35,041 nucleotides of DNA from Verrucomicrobiota bacterium (GTDB lineage: Bacteria; Verrucomicrobiota; Verrucomicrobiia; Chthoniobacterales; JAFAMB01). The position numbers and the translations under genes were made by a program. The notes under the pieces are model-generated. The model had not been told where the DNA came from and made no database searches. It saw only the letters and a program-made list of their open reading frames with translations. Of this stretch, positions 8,380-16,629 are shown piece after piece; position 1 is the first letter of the stretch; each line of letters starts with the position of its first letter. The stretch is taken from positions 1-35,041 of the forward strand of contig JAFAMB010000045.1 of assembly GCA_019233825.1 (NCBI GenBank), in the 5' to 3' direction.

Positions 8380-9537
8380 ATGAATCACCAAACTCTTCTC
8401 TCCATTTACGACAGGCTCGAGGCCATGATCTCCAAACTGCCCGGCCCGTTACAGAACGCGGTCTTTGAGGAGTTGCGACCGATCAAACAGATTTTTCTGT
8501 CGCAAAGGCTCGCAAGAATCATCTTGCTAGGTGACCCGAGCGCGGACGCATCAGCCCTGTTTTCGGGACTTGTTGGCAATGATCTGCAGATGATCGATCC
8601 GCGAAAGACCGGTGGATGGGTCACTTATGAACTGCCCGGAAGAGGCGGATTTCGCATTCTGGATGCACGGCGCTTGCATGAGACCAGCCTGACCTGGAGT
8701 GCCCTGGCAGGTGCCCTTTCTGAACAAAGTCCTGACCTCTTTGTCTTTCTTGCCGATGGGAGCAAGGCACTCGATCTGGGCCTGGAATGCGAGCAAGCGA
8801 TTCGCTTGCTCGGGCTGGCCGAGCAGCGGCATCAGTCAAAACCCGGTCTGGTTGGGGTGATCGATTTTCCGGGTGCGACTTCACCTGGTGAAGTTGAAGC
8901 TCGCCGCCTCGAATTGCAGGCTTGGTTGACCACTGCAGGGAAACTATCCGGACATTTCGTTAAGAGCGTGGCCGTTTGTTCTTTTGTCCGGTTCAGAGTG
9001 GATGGATCGATCGATCCTGAACGCGATGAGCGGCGAAATCTTGACGTCCTAGGTGAGTTGCTCACCCGCGAGCTTCCCGAGGAAGCCCAGGTCGAGATGG
9101 CGCGCCTGGTTGCCGCGAAAAAAATTCAGATGGAAATCGCGCAGCGCTTGCTTCGCTCGGTTACGACCATTTGCGCTGCAGTCGGTGTCCAGCCGATCCC
9201 GTTTGCTGACTTTCCGGTACTTACTGCGCTCCAGTTTGCGATGGTTTCAGGAATCATGCACGTCAGCGGCCGCGAGCTCGGGCTGAAGTCTGCCGCCGAA
9301 TTCTTCGGAGCCTTGGGACTGAACATAGGGGCGGGCATGGTATTCCGGGAAGGGGCGCGAGCTGCGATTAAGCTGCTGCCCGGTTGGGGCAATGCGATCT
9401 CAGGGGGCATAGCCGCCGCCGGCACTTACGCCGTTGGCCGAACCGCCATCGGCTATTTTGTGGAGGGGATCTCAATTTCTGAAGCACGTAAGCTTTTACG
9501 TCGCCAAAAATTGCCGAAATCGCCGAAGGCCAAGTGA
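8380..9537 (+). CDS. DUF697 protein with degenerate GTPase-like domain
   Basis: 385 aa from ATG 8380 (MNHQTLLSIYDRLE); the longer ORF begins inside repeats. Residues about 45-230 resemble an Era/Der-like small GTPase fold, but the P-loop has decayed: LLGDPSADASALFSGLVGN stands where GxxxxGKS is expected, and no DxPG switch is apparent (LDARRL instead). So nucleotide hydrolysis is unlikely. The C-terminal part (about 255-370) is a DUF697 domain with hydrophobic, glycine-rich helices (PIPFADFPVLTALQFAM, GLNIGAGMVFREGARA, GWGNAISGGIAAAGTYAVG), probably membrane-associated. DUF697 is commonly attached to active GTPases; here the G domain seems reduced to a scaffold. The cellular role is unknown. 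Confidence 0.8.
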   Translation: MNHQTLLSIYDRLEAMISKLPGPLQNAVFEELRPIKQIFLSQRLARIILLGDPSADASALFSGLVGNDLQMIDPRKTGGWVTYELPGRGGFRILDARRLHETSLTWSALAGALSEQSPDLFVFLADGSKALDLGLECEQAIRLLGLAEQRHQSKPGLVGVIDFPGATSPGEVEARRLELQAWLTTAGKLSGHFVKSVAVCSFVRFRVDGSIDPERDERRNLDVLGELLTRELPEEAQVEMARLVAAKKIQMEIAQRLLRSVTTICAAVGVQPIPFADFPVLTALQFAMVSGIMHVSGRELGLKSAAEFFGALGLNIGAGMVFREGARAAIKLLPGWGNAISGGIAAAGTYAVGRTAIGYFVEGISISEARKLLRRQKLPKSPKAK

Positions 9538-9578
9538 AATTCCAGGCGCAAAGTCGAGCGCTCGGCAGGAAGAGCTTG

Positions 9579-9601
9579 CTTGTTAACAACATGTCAACAA
9601 G
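9579..9601. promoter_or_regulatory. Imperfect palindrome upstream of rsmA-nudix
   Basis: CTTGTTAACA-ACA-TGTCAACAAG is a 10-bp inverted repeat with one mismatch, 57 nt before the rsmA start codon. Its position suggests an operator or promoter element. No regulator can be assigned. Confidence 0.3.
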
Positions 9602-9657
9602 TCTCTTAATACCGAGAAAAAATTGGCAGCAACTTCGCAGAGCACAAATTTTGCCAA

Positions 9658-11025
9658 ATGAAAATATCTGAAATCATGTCAACTTTGGTTTCGCTCGGCG
9701 CTTCTCCTCGTAAGTCTTTGGGGCAAAACTTTTTACATGATAAGAATCTGGCTTCTTGGATCGTCGGAAAACTAGAAATCGAAGCGGGCGATCACGTGCT
9801 GGAAGTGGGTCCCGGCCTTGGTGCTTTGACCGAAGAAATAATGCGTTGTGGGGTGTCGGCAACTTTGCTGGAAAAGGATCGGGCGTTTGCAAAATACCTC
9901 CGTGAAAGGTTTCAAAACGCACCTGTTGAAGTCATCGAAGGGGACGCTCTGGAATATGACACCCGAATCGAGTTTCTGCGTCGACCGGTCAAAATCATCG
10001 GGAATCTGCCTTACTATTTGTCATCCGCCCTGCTCTTTCATTTCAGTGCGGATCCATGCCCTTTTGAGCGGATGGTCTTCACTGTGCAAAAGGAGATGGC
10101 GGATCGCCTAAGCGCGGCTCCCGGCAACAAGGCGTACGGGAGTCTAAGTGTCATCATTCAGAGAGAATGGCAGGTCAGCAAGTTGAAGACCCTTGCTCCT
10201 TCCGTATTTCTCCCTGAGCCGCAGGTAGATTCGGTAGTTTTATTGCTGAAGCGGCGAGAACCTGGCGATCTCGAGGAGACCGATCCGATAACATTTTCTG
10301 AGGTGGTGAGGGCGGGGTTTTCCGAGCGCCGCAAACAGGTGAGAAAGTTACTGGGCCGGTTCGGGGATTCTGAAACGGTCGAGGCGGCTCTGCGTGCGGT
10401 TCATCTTCCATTAACGGCCAGAGCCGAGGATGTTTCATTGGATCAGTGGATTAAGATCGTAAACGCGCTTCAACCGTCACCCGTCTTTGGTCCCGATCCG
10501 CTCGAACTCCTGGAAACAGTAGATCATAACGATCAGCCCCTCCAGGCGAAGAACCGTGCAACAATTCACCGCGAGAATCTGCTACACCGTGCAGTCCACA
10601 TTTTTATCCTAAACCGGCCCGGCGAACTGCTTTTACAGAAACGCTCCTGCCACAAGGATAATTTCCCGCGCCGTTGGGATTCGAGTGCCGCCGGCCACGT
10701 GAATGCCAGTGAATCGTATAGGAATTGTGCCGAACGTGAACTGAAGGAAGAACTGGGGGTCAGCGCCGCCCTAGTGGCTATGGACAGAATCCCGGCCTCA
10801 GAGGCGACCGGCCATGAATTTATCCAGATTTTCGCGGCTATCCATGACGGGCCTTTCTCCTGGAACCGGTATGAGATCGAAACCGGGGGATTTTTCGAGC
10901 TCGGTATGATTGATGCGTGGATTGGACGGCGTCCTGAGGATTTCGCGTCCGGGTTCGTGGAGTGCTATCGATCCGTGCGAGGTGCGCTGGAAAATCCTTC
11001 TGAGATTTCGGCAAAAGCTGGGTAG
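9658..11025 (+). CDS. rsmA: RsmA (KsgA) 16S rRNA dimethyltransferase fused to a Nudix hydrolase domain
   Basis: 455 aa in one uninterrupted frame. Residues 1 to about 270 are a complete RsmA, which N6,N6-dimethylates A1518 and A1519 of 16S rRNA: GQNFLHD (22-28), SAM motif VLEVGPGLG (47-55), catalytic NLPY (116-119), PEPQVDSVV, GFSERRKQVRKLL and RAEDVSLDQWIKI. RsmA normally ends there. Here a linker leads into a full Nudix domain (about 283-440) of the IPP-isomerase-like/YfcD type: LLHRAVHIFILN, LLLQKRSCHKD, and a perfect Nudix box GHVNASESYRNCAEREL...EELG at 346-365 (GX5EX7REX2EEXG). The ORF start ATG 9658 is preferred; an in-frame ATG lies six codons later. The Nudix substrate is not evident. 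The TAG stop is inside a hairpin repeat. Confidence 0.92.
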   Translation: MKISEIMSTLVSLGASPRKSLGQNFLHDKNLASWIVGKLEIEAGDHVLEVGPGLGALTEEIMRCGVSATLLEKDRAFAKYLRERFQNAPVEVIEGDALEYDTRIEFLRRPVKIIGNLPYYLSSALLFHFSADPCPFERMVFTVQKEMADRLSAAPGNKAYGSLSVIIQREWQVSKLKTLAPSVFLPEPQVDSVVLLLKRREPGDLEETDPITFSEVVRAGFSERRKQVRKLLGRFGDSETVEAALRAVHLPLTARAEDVSLDQWIKIVNALQPSPVFGPDPLELLETVDHNDQPLQAKNRATIHRENLLHRAVHIFILNRPGELLLQKRSCHKDNFPRRWDSSAAGHVNASESYRNCAERELKEELGVSAALVAMDRIPASEATGHEFIQIFAAIHDGPFSWNRYEIETGGFFELGMIDAWIGRRPEDFASGFVECYRSVRGALENPSEISAKAG

Positions 11026-11082
11026 GCGAACCGTCTCGGTTTGCTCGGCTCCGAAAATCGCAAAGCGGGACGCTTCGCCTAC
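11022..11082. terminator. Pair of facing hairpins between convergent genes; possible bidirectional terminator
   Basis: GTAG then GCGAACCG-TCT-CGGTTTGC (11022-11044) faces GCAAAGCG-GGA-CGCTTCGC then CTAC (11060-11082). Each folds with an 8-bp stem including a wobble or mismatch. They lie between the ends of rsmA-nudix and the acyl-CoA oxidase-like gene. The TAG stops of both genes (11023-11025 and, on the minus strand, 11079-11081) are part of the outer GTAG/CTAC ends. No U tract follows, so the termination role is inferred from location only. Confidence 0.5.
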
Positions 11083-13031
11083 AGTGCGATCGGGGCGGCC
11101 AGACAGGAATCCGGAATCCCAAAGGAATCAACTAATTGAACCGCGTCTTGGCGAACTTCCTGGCAAAGCTTATCGACTGTCCGAGTAATGGCCTGTGATT
11201 TCCAACCAGTGAGCGAGCCTTGTTCCAGGTACCATCCCTTATGCAGCTCGATCCGCGATAGAGCAAACAGATCGCACAGCCGCCTGAGAGCCTGTCTAAC
11301 AGCCGAAGACTGAACCGTGCTGATCGTCTGAGCAAATCGCTCGAGGATGACCCGTTCCACGTGCGCATGGGCGAGTTCGAGAAGCTCGCGTTGCATGCGC
11401 GTAAAGGCAACGTAAGGCTCTATTTTCTTTCTGCCGGTCAAACAACGGAATTTTCGTGCGGTGGAGAGCAGCGTGGTCGTTTCCCGGAGCCGCAGCATCA
11501 TCAAGTGGAAACCCGCATCCCGAAGGTGGCCTTCCACGATATTCAAAGTAAACGTCGGAATGCGCTGAGCGATCGCGGTGAGCCTTTGATCAATGAAAAA
11601 CCCCGCCATCTGCGCCGGTCGCATCTCTTTAAGCTTATCCTTGAAATCGCTAAGCAAATTCCTGGCAACCAATTGCATAAGCACAGTGTTATCCCCTTCG
11701 AACGTGGTGCAGATGTCCGTATCGGCTTTCAACGTGCTCAACCGGTTTACGGCCAGATACCCCTCTCCGCCGCAGGCTTCGCGACAGGTCTGGATCGTAT
11801 GAGTGGTATTCCAAGTCGTGAACGCTTTTAATCCTGCCGCCAGCGTTTCGAGCGGGCGTGAACTTCCCGTGCGCACCGTTTCCTTTTGTTCAATCAGATA
11901 TTTGAGAGCGAAATCGAGTGCGAAGACGTTCGCAAGGAGCGGACAAAGCCGCCTTTGGTGAGCAGGATAGTCCAAAAGCAGCGTCTCCTGACTTGCCTTC
12001 GGCGCACCGAACTGTCGCCGGCGAGCGGCATAGCGGATAGCAATTGTCAGCGCGCTCTTGGCGGCACTATTGGCGGCGGAAGCCATGCTGATTCGCCCGC
12101 TCACAAGCGTCCCGATCATCGCGAAGAAACGCACTGTCTGGCTTTGAAATTCGCTCCGATATTGCCCGTGGACCGTCACATTCGCGAATCGATTCAGCAT
12201 TTCGCCGCGCGGCACGCTCACATGGTCGAACCAGATCCGGCCGTTATCAATGCCGTTCAAACCCATCTTCAACCCGTTGTCTTCGATCGTAACTCCCGGG
12301 AACGGATTTCCCTTTTCGTCTCGAATCGGCACCACAAAGGCGTGTACGCCATGTTTTTGGCCACCTACCTCCAGTTGCGCGAACACGGTGGCGAACCGCC
12401 CATCATCGGCCGCGTTTCCGATGAAATTCTTACCCGCAAAGTAAGTTGGGCTATGGAGGATGAAACAATCGCTCGCTCTGTCGTAAACGGCGGTCGTCTC
12501 CAGGGCCTGAACATTTGAACCATGACCGATCTCTGTCATGGCGAAACAACCCATCAACTTTGCGGCCGCGGCACCGGGCAGATATTTCTGGTGGTGGTAT
12601 TCACTGCCAAGCTGTTGAATGCTACCTGCGAACAGACCGAATTGTACGCCCAGCTTTATTACGAGGCTGATATCGTGAAAAGCAAGCGTTTCGAACGCGG
12701 CCATGAACTTTGGAACACTTTCTTCGCCACCGACTGAACGGGGCATAAAGATTCGACCAATTCCGGCGTCCGCAATCCGCTTTGTCCAGTCGACAACCTG
12801 CCTCCTCTGCACAGCCATATCATTCCCGTCGTAATACCGGAATTCGGGCTGAGTTATGAGCTGCTTGACCCAATTTCGGATTTCAACGTGATCCCCATCC
12901 AGAACGCGCTGCAACACCTTGGGATCGAAAGTCGAAGATCTTCTTTCGATGGGCGGATAACTCGGTCCCGCGCCTGCCTGAGAGGCTGTCGCGCCTTCGA
13001 CCTTCAGAGGCTTTTCGAGAATCTCTTTCAT
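11079..13031 (-). CDS. Acyl-CoA dehydrogenase/oxidase (ACOX-like), last gene of beta-oxidation operon
   Basis: 650 aa from ATG at 13031 (MKEILEKPLKVEG), which follows the previous stop by 10 nt and has a GGCGAG-like ribosome site. The ORF track start at 13142 would overlap fadJ by 100 nt. It performs the first, FAD-dependent oxidation of acyl-CoA to trans-2-enoyl-CoA. Sequence features resemble peroxisomal acyl-CoA oxidases more than short acyl-CoA dehydrogenases: MTEIGHGSNVQALETTA, HGVHAFVVPIRD, LKMGLNGIDNGRIWFDHV, FEGDNTV with the probable catalytic Glu, and a long C-terminal domain ending QDAVQLVDSFGIPDSCLAAPI, as in ACOX. Whether electrons go to O2 or to ETF cannot be settled from sequence. 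It completes the operon fadD-fadI-fadJ-this gene. Confidence 0.88.
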   Translation of the reverse strand: MKEILEKPLKVEGATASQAGAGPSYPPIERRSSTFDPKVLQRVLDGDHVEIRNWVKQLITQPEFRYYDGNDMAVQRRQVVDWTKRIADAGIGRIFMPRSVGGEESVPKFMAAFETLAFHDISLVIKLGVQFGLFAGSIQQLGSEYHHQKYLPGAAAAKLMGCFAMTEIGHGSNVQALETTAVYDRASDCFILHSPTYFAGKNFIGNAADDGRFATVFAQLEVGGQKHGVHAFVVPIRDEKGNPFPGVTIEDNGLKMGLNGIDNGRIWFDHVSVPRGEMLNRFANVTVHGQYRSEFQSQTVRFFAMIGTLVSGRISMASAANSAAKSALTIAIRYAARRRQFGAPKASQETLLLDYPAHQRRLCPLLANVFALDFALKYLIEQKETVRTGSSRPLETLAAGLKAFTTWNTTHTIQTCREACGGEGYLAVNRLSTLKADTDICTTFEGDNTVLMQLVARNLLSDFKDKLKEMRPAQMAGFFIDQRLTAIAQRIPTFTLNIVEGHLRDAGFHLMMLRLRETTTLLSTARKFRCLTGRKKIEPYVAFTRMQRELLELAHAHVERVILERFAQTISTVQSSAVRQALRRLCDLFALSRIELHKGWYLEQGSLTGWKSQAITRTVDKLCQEVRQDAVQLVDSFGIPDSCLAAPIAL

Positions 13032-13041
13032 CTCGCCATTT

Positions 13042-15198
13042 TCAAGATTTAGTTTCGGGTAAGGGCGGAAGACCTGTTTTTTTTCCCGGGTAAAAACTTC
13101 CGCCGCGCGTTGCCATATCAGCGAGAAGTGAGCAGGGCTCAAAATATGCCCCGACGCGATCCCGGAGGTTGTTCAATCGGCTGACTACCGTAGGAACGCC
13201 GAGATGATCTGCAAATCGAAGCGGGCCTCCGCGAAAAGGTGCCCAGCCGGTGCCCATGATCATGCCGAAATCGGCATCCTCAGGAGCGTCGACCACTTTC
13301 TCCTCAAGCGTACGCGCGGCTTCGTTGACCATCAACAAAACAAGCCGATCCCGCAGATCGCCTTCGTTCACCACGGCTGGTTCGGCGGGCTGGAAGCCGC
13401 TCAGTTGAGGGTTAATCTTTTCCTTCTCACCGGAGCTGTAGTCATAAAATCCCTTGCCTGATTTTCTTCCGAGCCATGCCTTGTCCATCATCTTTTCGAT
13501 CGTTTCGTCCGGTGGCGGAAGATGCTTTACCCTTTGCACAAGATCCTTTGCCACGTGTTCGGATACATCCAATCCGACTTCGTCGGTCAGCCGCAAGGGG
13601 CCCATCGGCATACCGAAATCGAGCATTACCCGATCGATCTTTTCGACTCGATGACCCTCGGCGAATAACCGCACCGCCTCGATCATATAGGGCAACAAGA
13701 TTCGGTTAACCAGGAATCCAGGACTATCCCTCACCAGGACCGGCAGCTTGCCGATGTCTTTCACGAAACGTAAGGCGGCGGTCAGAGTCGGTCCGTCTGT
13801 TTTTGTACCCCGAACGATCTCCACCAACTGCATGCGGTGCACCGGATTGAAGAAATGAATGCCGACCACCCGTTCAGGATGTGCGAGTGACGCCGCCAGC
13901 GCGTCGATCGAAAGCGCCGATGTGTTCGACGCTAGTATGGTCCCGGGCGACACGCTTGATTCCAGACTCGCGAAGATTTGCTGCTTCAGTTCGAGGTTCT
14001 CGACCGCCGCCTCCATTACGAGATCCACTTCTCGTAACGGGACCTCCTCATAAATCGGAACGATTCGATCATAGGCATTTTGCGCATCGACTTCTGAAAA
14101 CAGATGCCGTTTGACCGCCTCACGGTAAATTTTCGCGATGGACTGCATTCCCTTGCCTAAGGGAGCCGGCCCGATGTCTTTGAGTAGAATACGAATTCCG
14201 CGACTGCTCAACCACTGCGCGATGCCCGCTCCCATCAGGCCGGCGCCAACGACCAAAGCCTTCTTGATCGTTTTGGCGGGTGCGTCCGCCACCGGCTGAA
14301 CGTCCGCCGGAAGCCGGAGTTTCTTGGCCCGCTCTTGAAGGAAAAAGATTCCAATCAGATTTTGCGTGGTCTCGGTGAGAGCCAATTCGACTAAATAGTT
14401 CTTCTCATTAGCGAGTGACTGCTCATGGGACACAGTAAGACTGGCGCACGCCACCTCCAATGCCTTGAGTGGCGCCGGATAATGGCCTCGCGTTTTCGCC
14501 AAAGTCTTTTTCTCAACCTGGGATTTGACGATTTTTGACAAGGGAGACCGGTTCGCGATATGCAGTTTACACGATCGCTTTTTCCCGCGGCTTTCCTGAA
14601 TCATCTTTGCTGCCACTTCCGCCATACGTTGTGGGTGAGCGACCGCATCTACCATCCCAATTTTCAGGGCCTGTTTTGCCGCGTATTGGCGACCGGTCAG
14701 GATGGCCTCCAGTGCATTCGGTAAACCGATAAGTTTTGGCAGCCGGGTCGAGCCTCCCCATGCTGGTAAAAGTCCGAGATTGGTTTCGGGCAGCCCCACT
14801 TTTGTAGCCGAATCCGACGAGGCAACACGGTAATCACAGGCCAATGCGACCTCAAAGCCACCTCCCAGGGCAACACCGTGAATCGTGGCAACCGTCGGGT
14901 AGGGGAGACGCCCAATTCGATCAAAAGTTTTCTGACCGCGTTCGACCGCCATCGCGATCCGCTCTGCCCTGGTATCCTGAGTAAAGCTGTTGAGGTCTGC
15001 GCCCGCTATGAAAATTTTCGGTTTTGCGCTCCGAATAACCAAACCGTTCAGACCTTTTTCCGACTCAAGGAAATCCAGGTGCTCGTTAAGTTCTTCAAGC
15101 GTCCGTTCGTCGAAAATGTTTGCTGCTGAATTCGGCCGGTCAAAAGTAAGGACCGCGATCCCGGATCCGGATACTTCGCGCTGAATATTCTGTTTCAC
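13042..15198 (-). CDS. fadJ: Multifunctional enoyl-CoA hydratase / 3-hydroxyacyl-CoA dehydrogenase (FadJ type)
   Basis: 718 aa with a GTG start at 15198, chosen because a strong AGGAGA lies about 8 nt upstream and the gene begins 15 nt after the thiolase stop. It catalyses hydration of enoyl-CoA and NAD-dependent oxidation of the 3-hydroxy product. The N-terminal crotonase domain (about 1-190) has GGGFEVALACDYRVA and GLPETNLGLLPAWGG, carrying both catalytic Glu residues. The Rossmann domain starts at VVGAGLMGAGIAQWLSSRG, HFFNPVHRMQLVEIV carries the catalytic His, and GFLVNRILLPYM begins the C-terminal dehydrogenase domains. Length and domain order match FadB/FadJ. The 15-nt gap upstream and 10-nt gap downstream indicate one transcript. 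Confidence 0.94.
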   Translation of the reverse strand: MKQNIQREVSGSGIAVLTFDRPNSAANIFDERTLEELNEHLDFLESEKGLNGLVIRSAKPKIFIAGADLNSFTQDTRAERIAMAVERGQKTFDRIGRLPYPTVATIHGVALGGGFEVALACDYRVASSDSATKVGLPETNLGLLPAWGGSTRLPKLIGLPNALEAILTGRQYAAKQALKIGMVDAVAHPQRMAEVAAKMIQESRGKKRSCKLHIANRSPLSKIVKSQVEKKTLAKTRGHYPAPLKALEVACASLTVSHEQSLANEKNYLVELALTETTQNLIGIFFLQERAKKLRLPADVQPVADAPAKTIKKALVVGAGLMGAGIAQWLSSRGIRILLKDIGPAPLGKGMQSIAKIYREAVKRHLFSEVDAQNAYDRIVPIYEEVPLREVDLVMEAAVENLELKQQIFASLESSVSPGTILASNTSALSIDALAASLAHPERVVGIHFFNPVHRMQLVEIVRGTKTDGPTLTAALRFVKDIGKLPVLVRDSPGFLVNRILLPYMIEAVRLFAEGHRVEKIDRVMLDFGMPMGPLRLTDEVGLDVSEHVAKDLVQRVKHLPPPDETIEKMMDKAWLGRKSGKGFYDYSSGEKEKINPQLSGFQPAEPAVVNEGDLRDRLVLLMVNEAARTLEEKVVDAPEDADFGMIMGTGWAPFRGGPLRFADHLGVPTVVSRLNNLRDRVGAYFEPCSLLADMATRGGSFYPGKKTGLPPLPETKS

Positions 15199-15213
15199 TG
15201 CAGCCTTCTCCTC

Positions 15214-16503
15214 TCAATTCCGACTTAACCAGAGCGCGCCACCCTGCCCGCCACCGACGCAGAGTGAAACCAGCGCGCGACCGGCGCTTCGGCGGTGCAG
15301 TTCTTTTAGCGCGGTCAAAACCAGCCGGGACCCGGTGACCCCGACAGGATGTCCGAGGGCAATCGCTCCGCCGTTGAGGTTCAGAATATCATCCGGAATT
15401 TCCCCGAGCACTGTTTCGCGTTGAAGATGCTCCCGGCAATACGTTTCTGATTTTGCCGCTCGCTGACAGGCAATCACCTGCGCGGCGAACGCCTCGTTGA
15501 TTTCGATGATATCGGCATTTTTGAGGCCAAGGCCGGTCTTCCCTTCTGCGCGATGAATTGCGTAGACCGGACCGAGCCCCATGCGTGAAGGGTCCAACCC
15601 GGCATAGGCATAGCCCTCCAGTCGACCGAGCGGAGTCAAGCCCGATTGTTTCAGTGCGCGTTCCGTCATTAAGAGCAAAGCCGCCGCCCCGTCCGTAATC
15701 TGAGAGGAATTACCGGCCGTTACCGTTCCAGTTTGCTGTTCAAAGACGGGTTTCAGCTTACCCAGAGCCTCCATCGTTTGATTTTCCCTGGGACCATTAT
15801 CCTGGTCCATGAAAGGCTGCCCGTTTTTTGACTTGGGTAAATAGACGGGCGTGATCTCCTGTTTCAGCTTTTCCCGAGCCGCGACAGCCTTTTGGTGGGA
15901 TCTCATCGCGAACGCATCCTGCTCTTCGCGCGTGACATTAAAGTCACGGCTGAGGTTCTCCGCTGTTTGGCCCATGTTGCACCCAGACACCGGGTCGGAA
16001 AGTCCGAGCCGGAGACCGATCCGCGGTTGAAAGTCCGTCGGGCGGAAACTGCTCAACACCCCTAGTTTTTGGGAAAGATTCTTGGCTCGTGCGAAGGCTC
16101 CAAATTTCTTTGCTGCCTCCTGCGAATAGAGCATTGGAATCTGCGACATGCTTTCGACCCCGCCTACGACAAAAATGTCGCCTCGCCCAACGAGCATTTT
16201 CTCCGCAGCCTGTGTAACCGCTTCGAACCCTGAAGCGCAATTGCGATGGACCGTGATGGCCGGCACGGACTCTGGTATGCCTGCGCGCAGCGCTATCACT
16301 CGGGCTATGTTTGCGGCGTCGGCCGGTTGGCCTACGCAACCAAATATGACCTCTTCAATGGTTGACGGGTCAATCCCGCTGCGGGCTACCAGCAGCCTGA
16401 CCGCAGTCTTGCCCAACTCGACCGCTTCCGTATCCGCCAAGCTCGTACCCGCTTTCGCAAACGGGGTCCGGACGCCATCGACTATGTAAATCGCTTCTTT
16501 CAT
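15214..16503 (-). CDS. fadI: Acetyl-CoA C-acyltransferase (thiolase, FadI/FadA type)
   Basis: 429 aa from ATG 16503 (MKEAIYIVDGVRTPF); the 15-codon extension in the ORF track lacks thiolase homology. It carries out thiolytic cleavage of 3-ketoacyl-CoA, ending each beta-oxidation cycle. The acyl-accepting Cys89 sits in HRNCASGFEA; the other catalytic elements are NEAFAAQ, GGAIALGHPVGVTG (His) and SLCVGGGQGGA (second Cys). At 429 aa it is closer to FadI than to FadA (about 390 aa), which suits its FadJ-type partner directly downstream. It probably forms a hetero-complex with that protein. 127 nt separate its start from the acyl-CoA synthetase stop; nothing recognisable lies in that gap. Confidence 0.95.
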   Translation of the reverse strand: MKEAIYIVDGVRTPFAKAGTSLADTEAVELGKTAVRLLVARSGIDPSTIEEVIFGCVGQPADAANIARVIALRAGIPESVPAITVHRNCASGFEAVTQAAEKMLVGRGDIFVVGGVESMSQIPMLYSQEAAKKFGAFARAKNLSQKLGVLSSFRPTDFQPRIGLRLGLSDPVSGCNMGQTAENLSRDFNVTREEQDAFAMRSHQKAVAAREKLKQEITPVYLPKSKNGQPFMDQDNGPRENQTMEALGKLKPVFEQQTGTVTAGNSSQITDGAAALLLMTERALKQSGLTPLGRLEGYAYAGLDPSRMGLGPVYAIHRAEGKTGLGLKNADIIEINEAFAAQVIACQRAAKSETYCREHLQRETVLGEIPDDILNLNGGAIALGHPVGVTGSRLVLTALKELHRRSAGRALVSLCVGGGQGGALWLSRN

Positions 16504-16629
16504 AGACGCCTGTTCTGAATTCAAATGTTCCTGTCGTGCGCCACGCAAATGGTAAGTGAGAACTGCTCACGATGCCTTTGTCATATCGATCATGGAGTCT
16601 TTTCTCTTCTGATTCAAATGACCTGGTGA

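Noticed and set aside
9579-9657. Replication origin near rsmA because of TGTTAACAACATGTCAACAA
   Set aside because: No DnaA boxes (TTATCCACA) and no dnaA, dnaN or parAB nearby; the sequence is explained by a single dyad.
11361-12737. Plus-strand ORFs 11361-11831, 11886-12518, 12522-12737
   Set aside because: Antisense shadows of the acyl-CoA oxidase-like gene, without family motifs.
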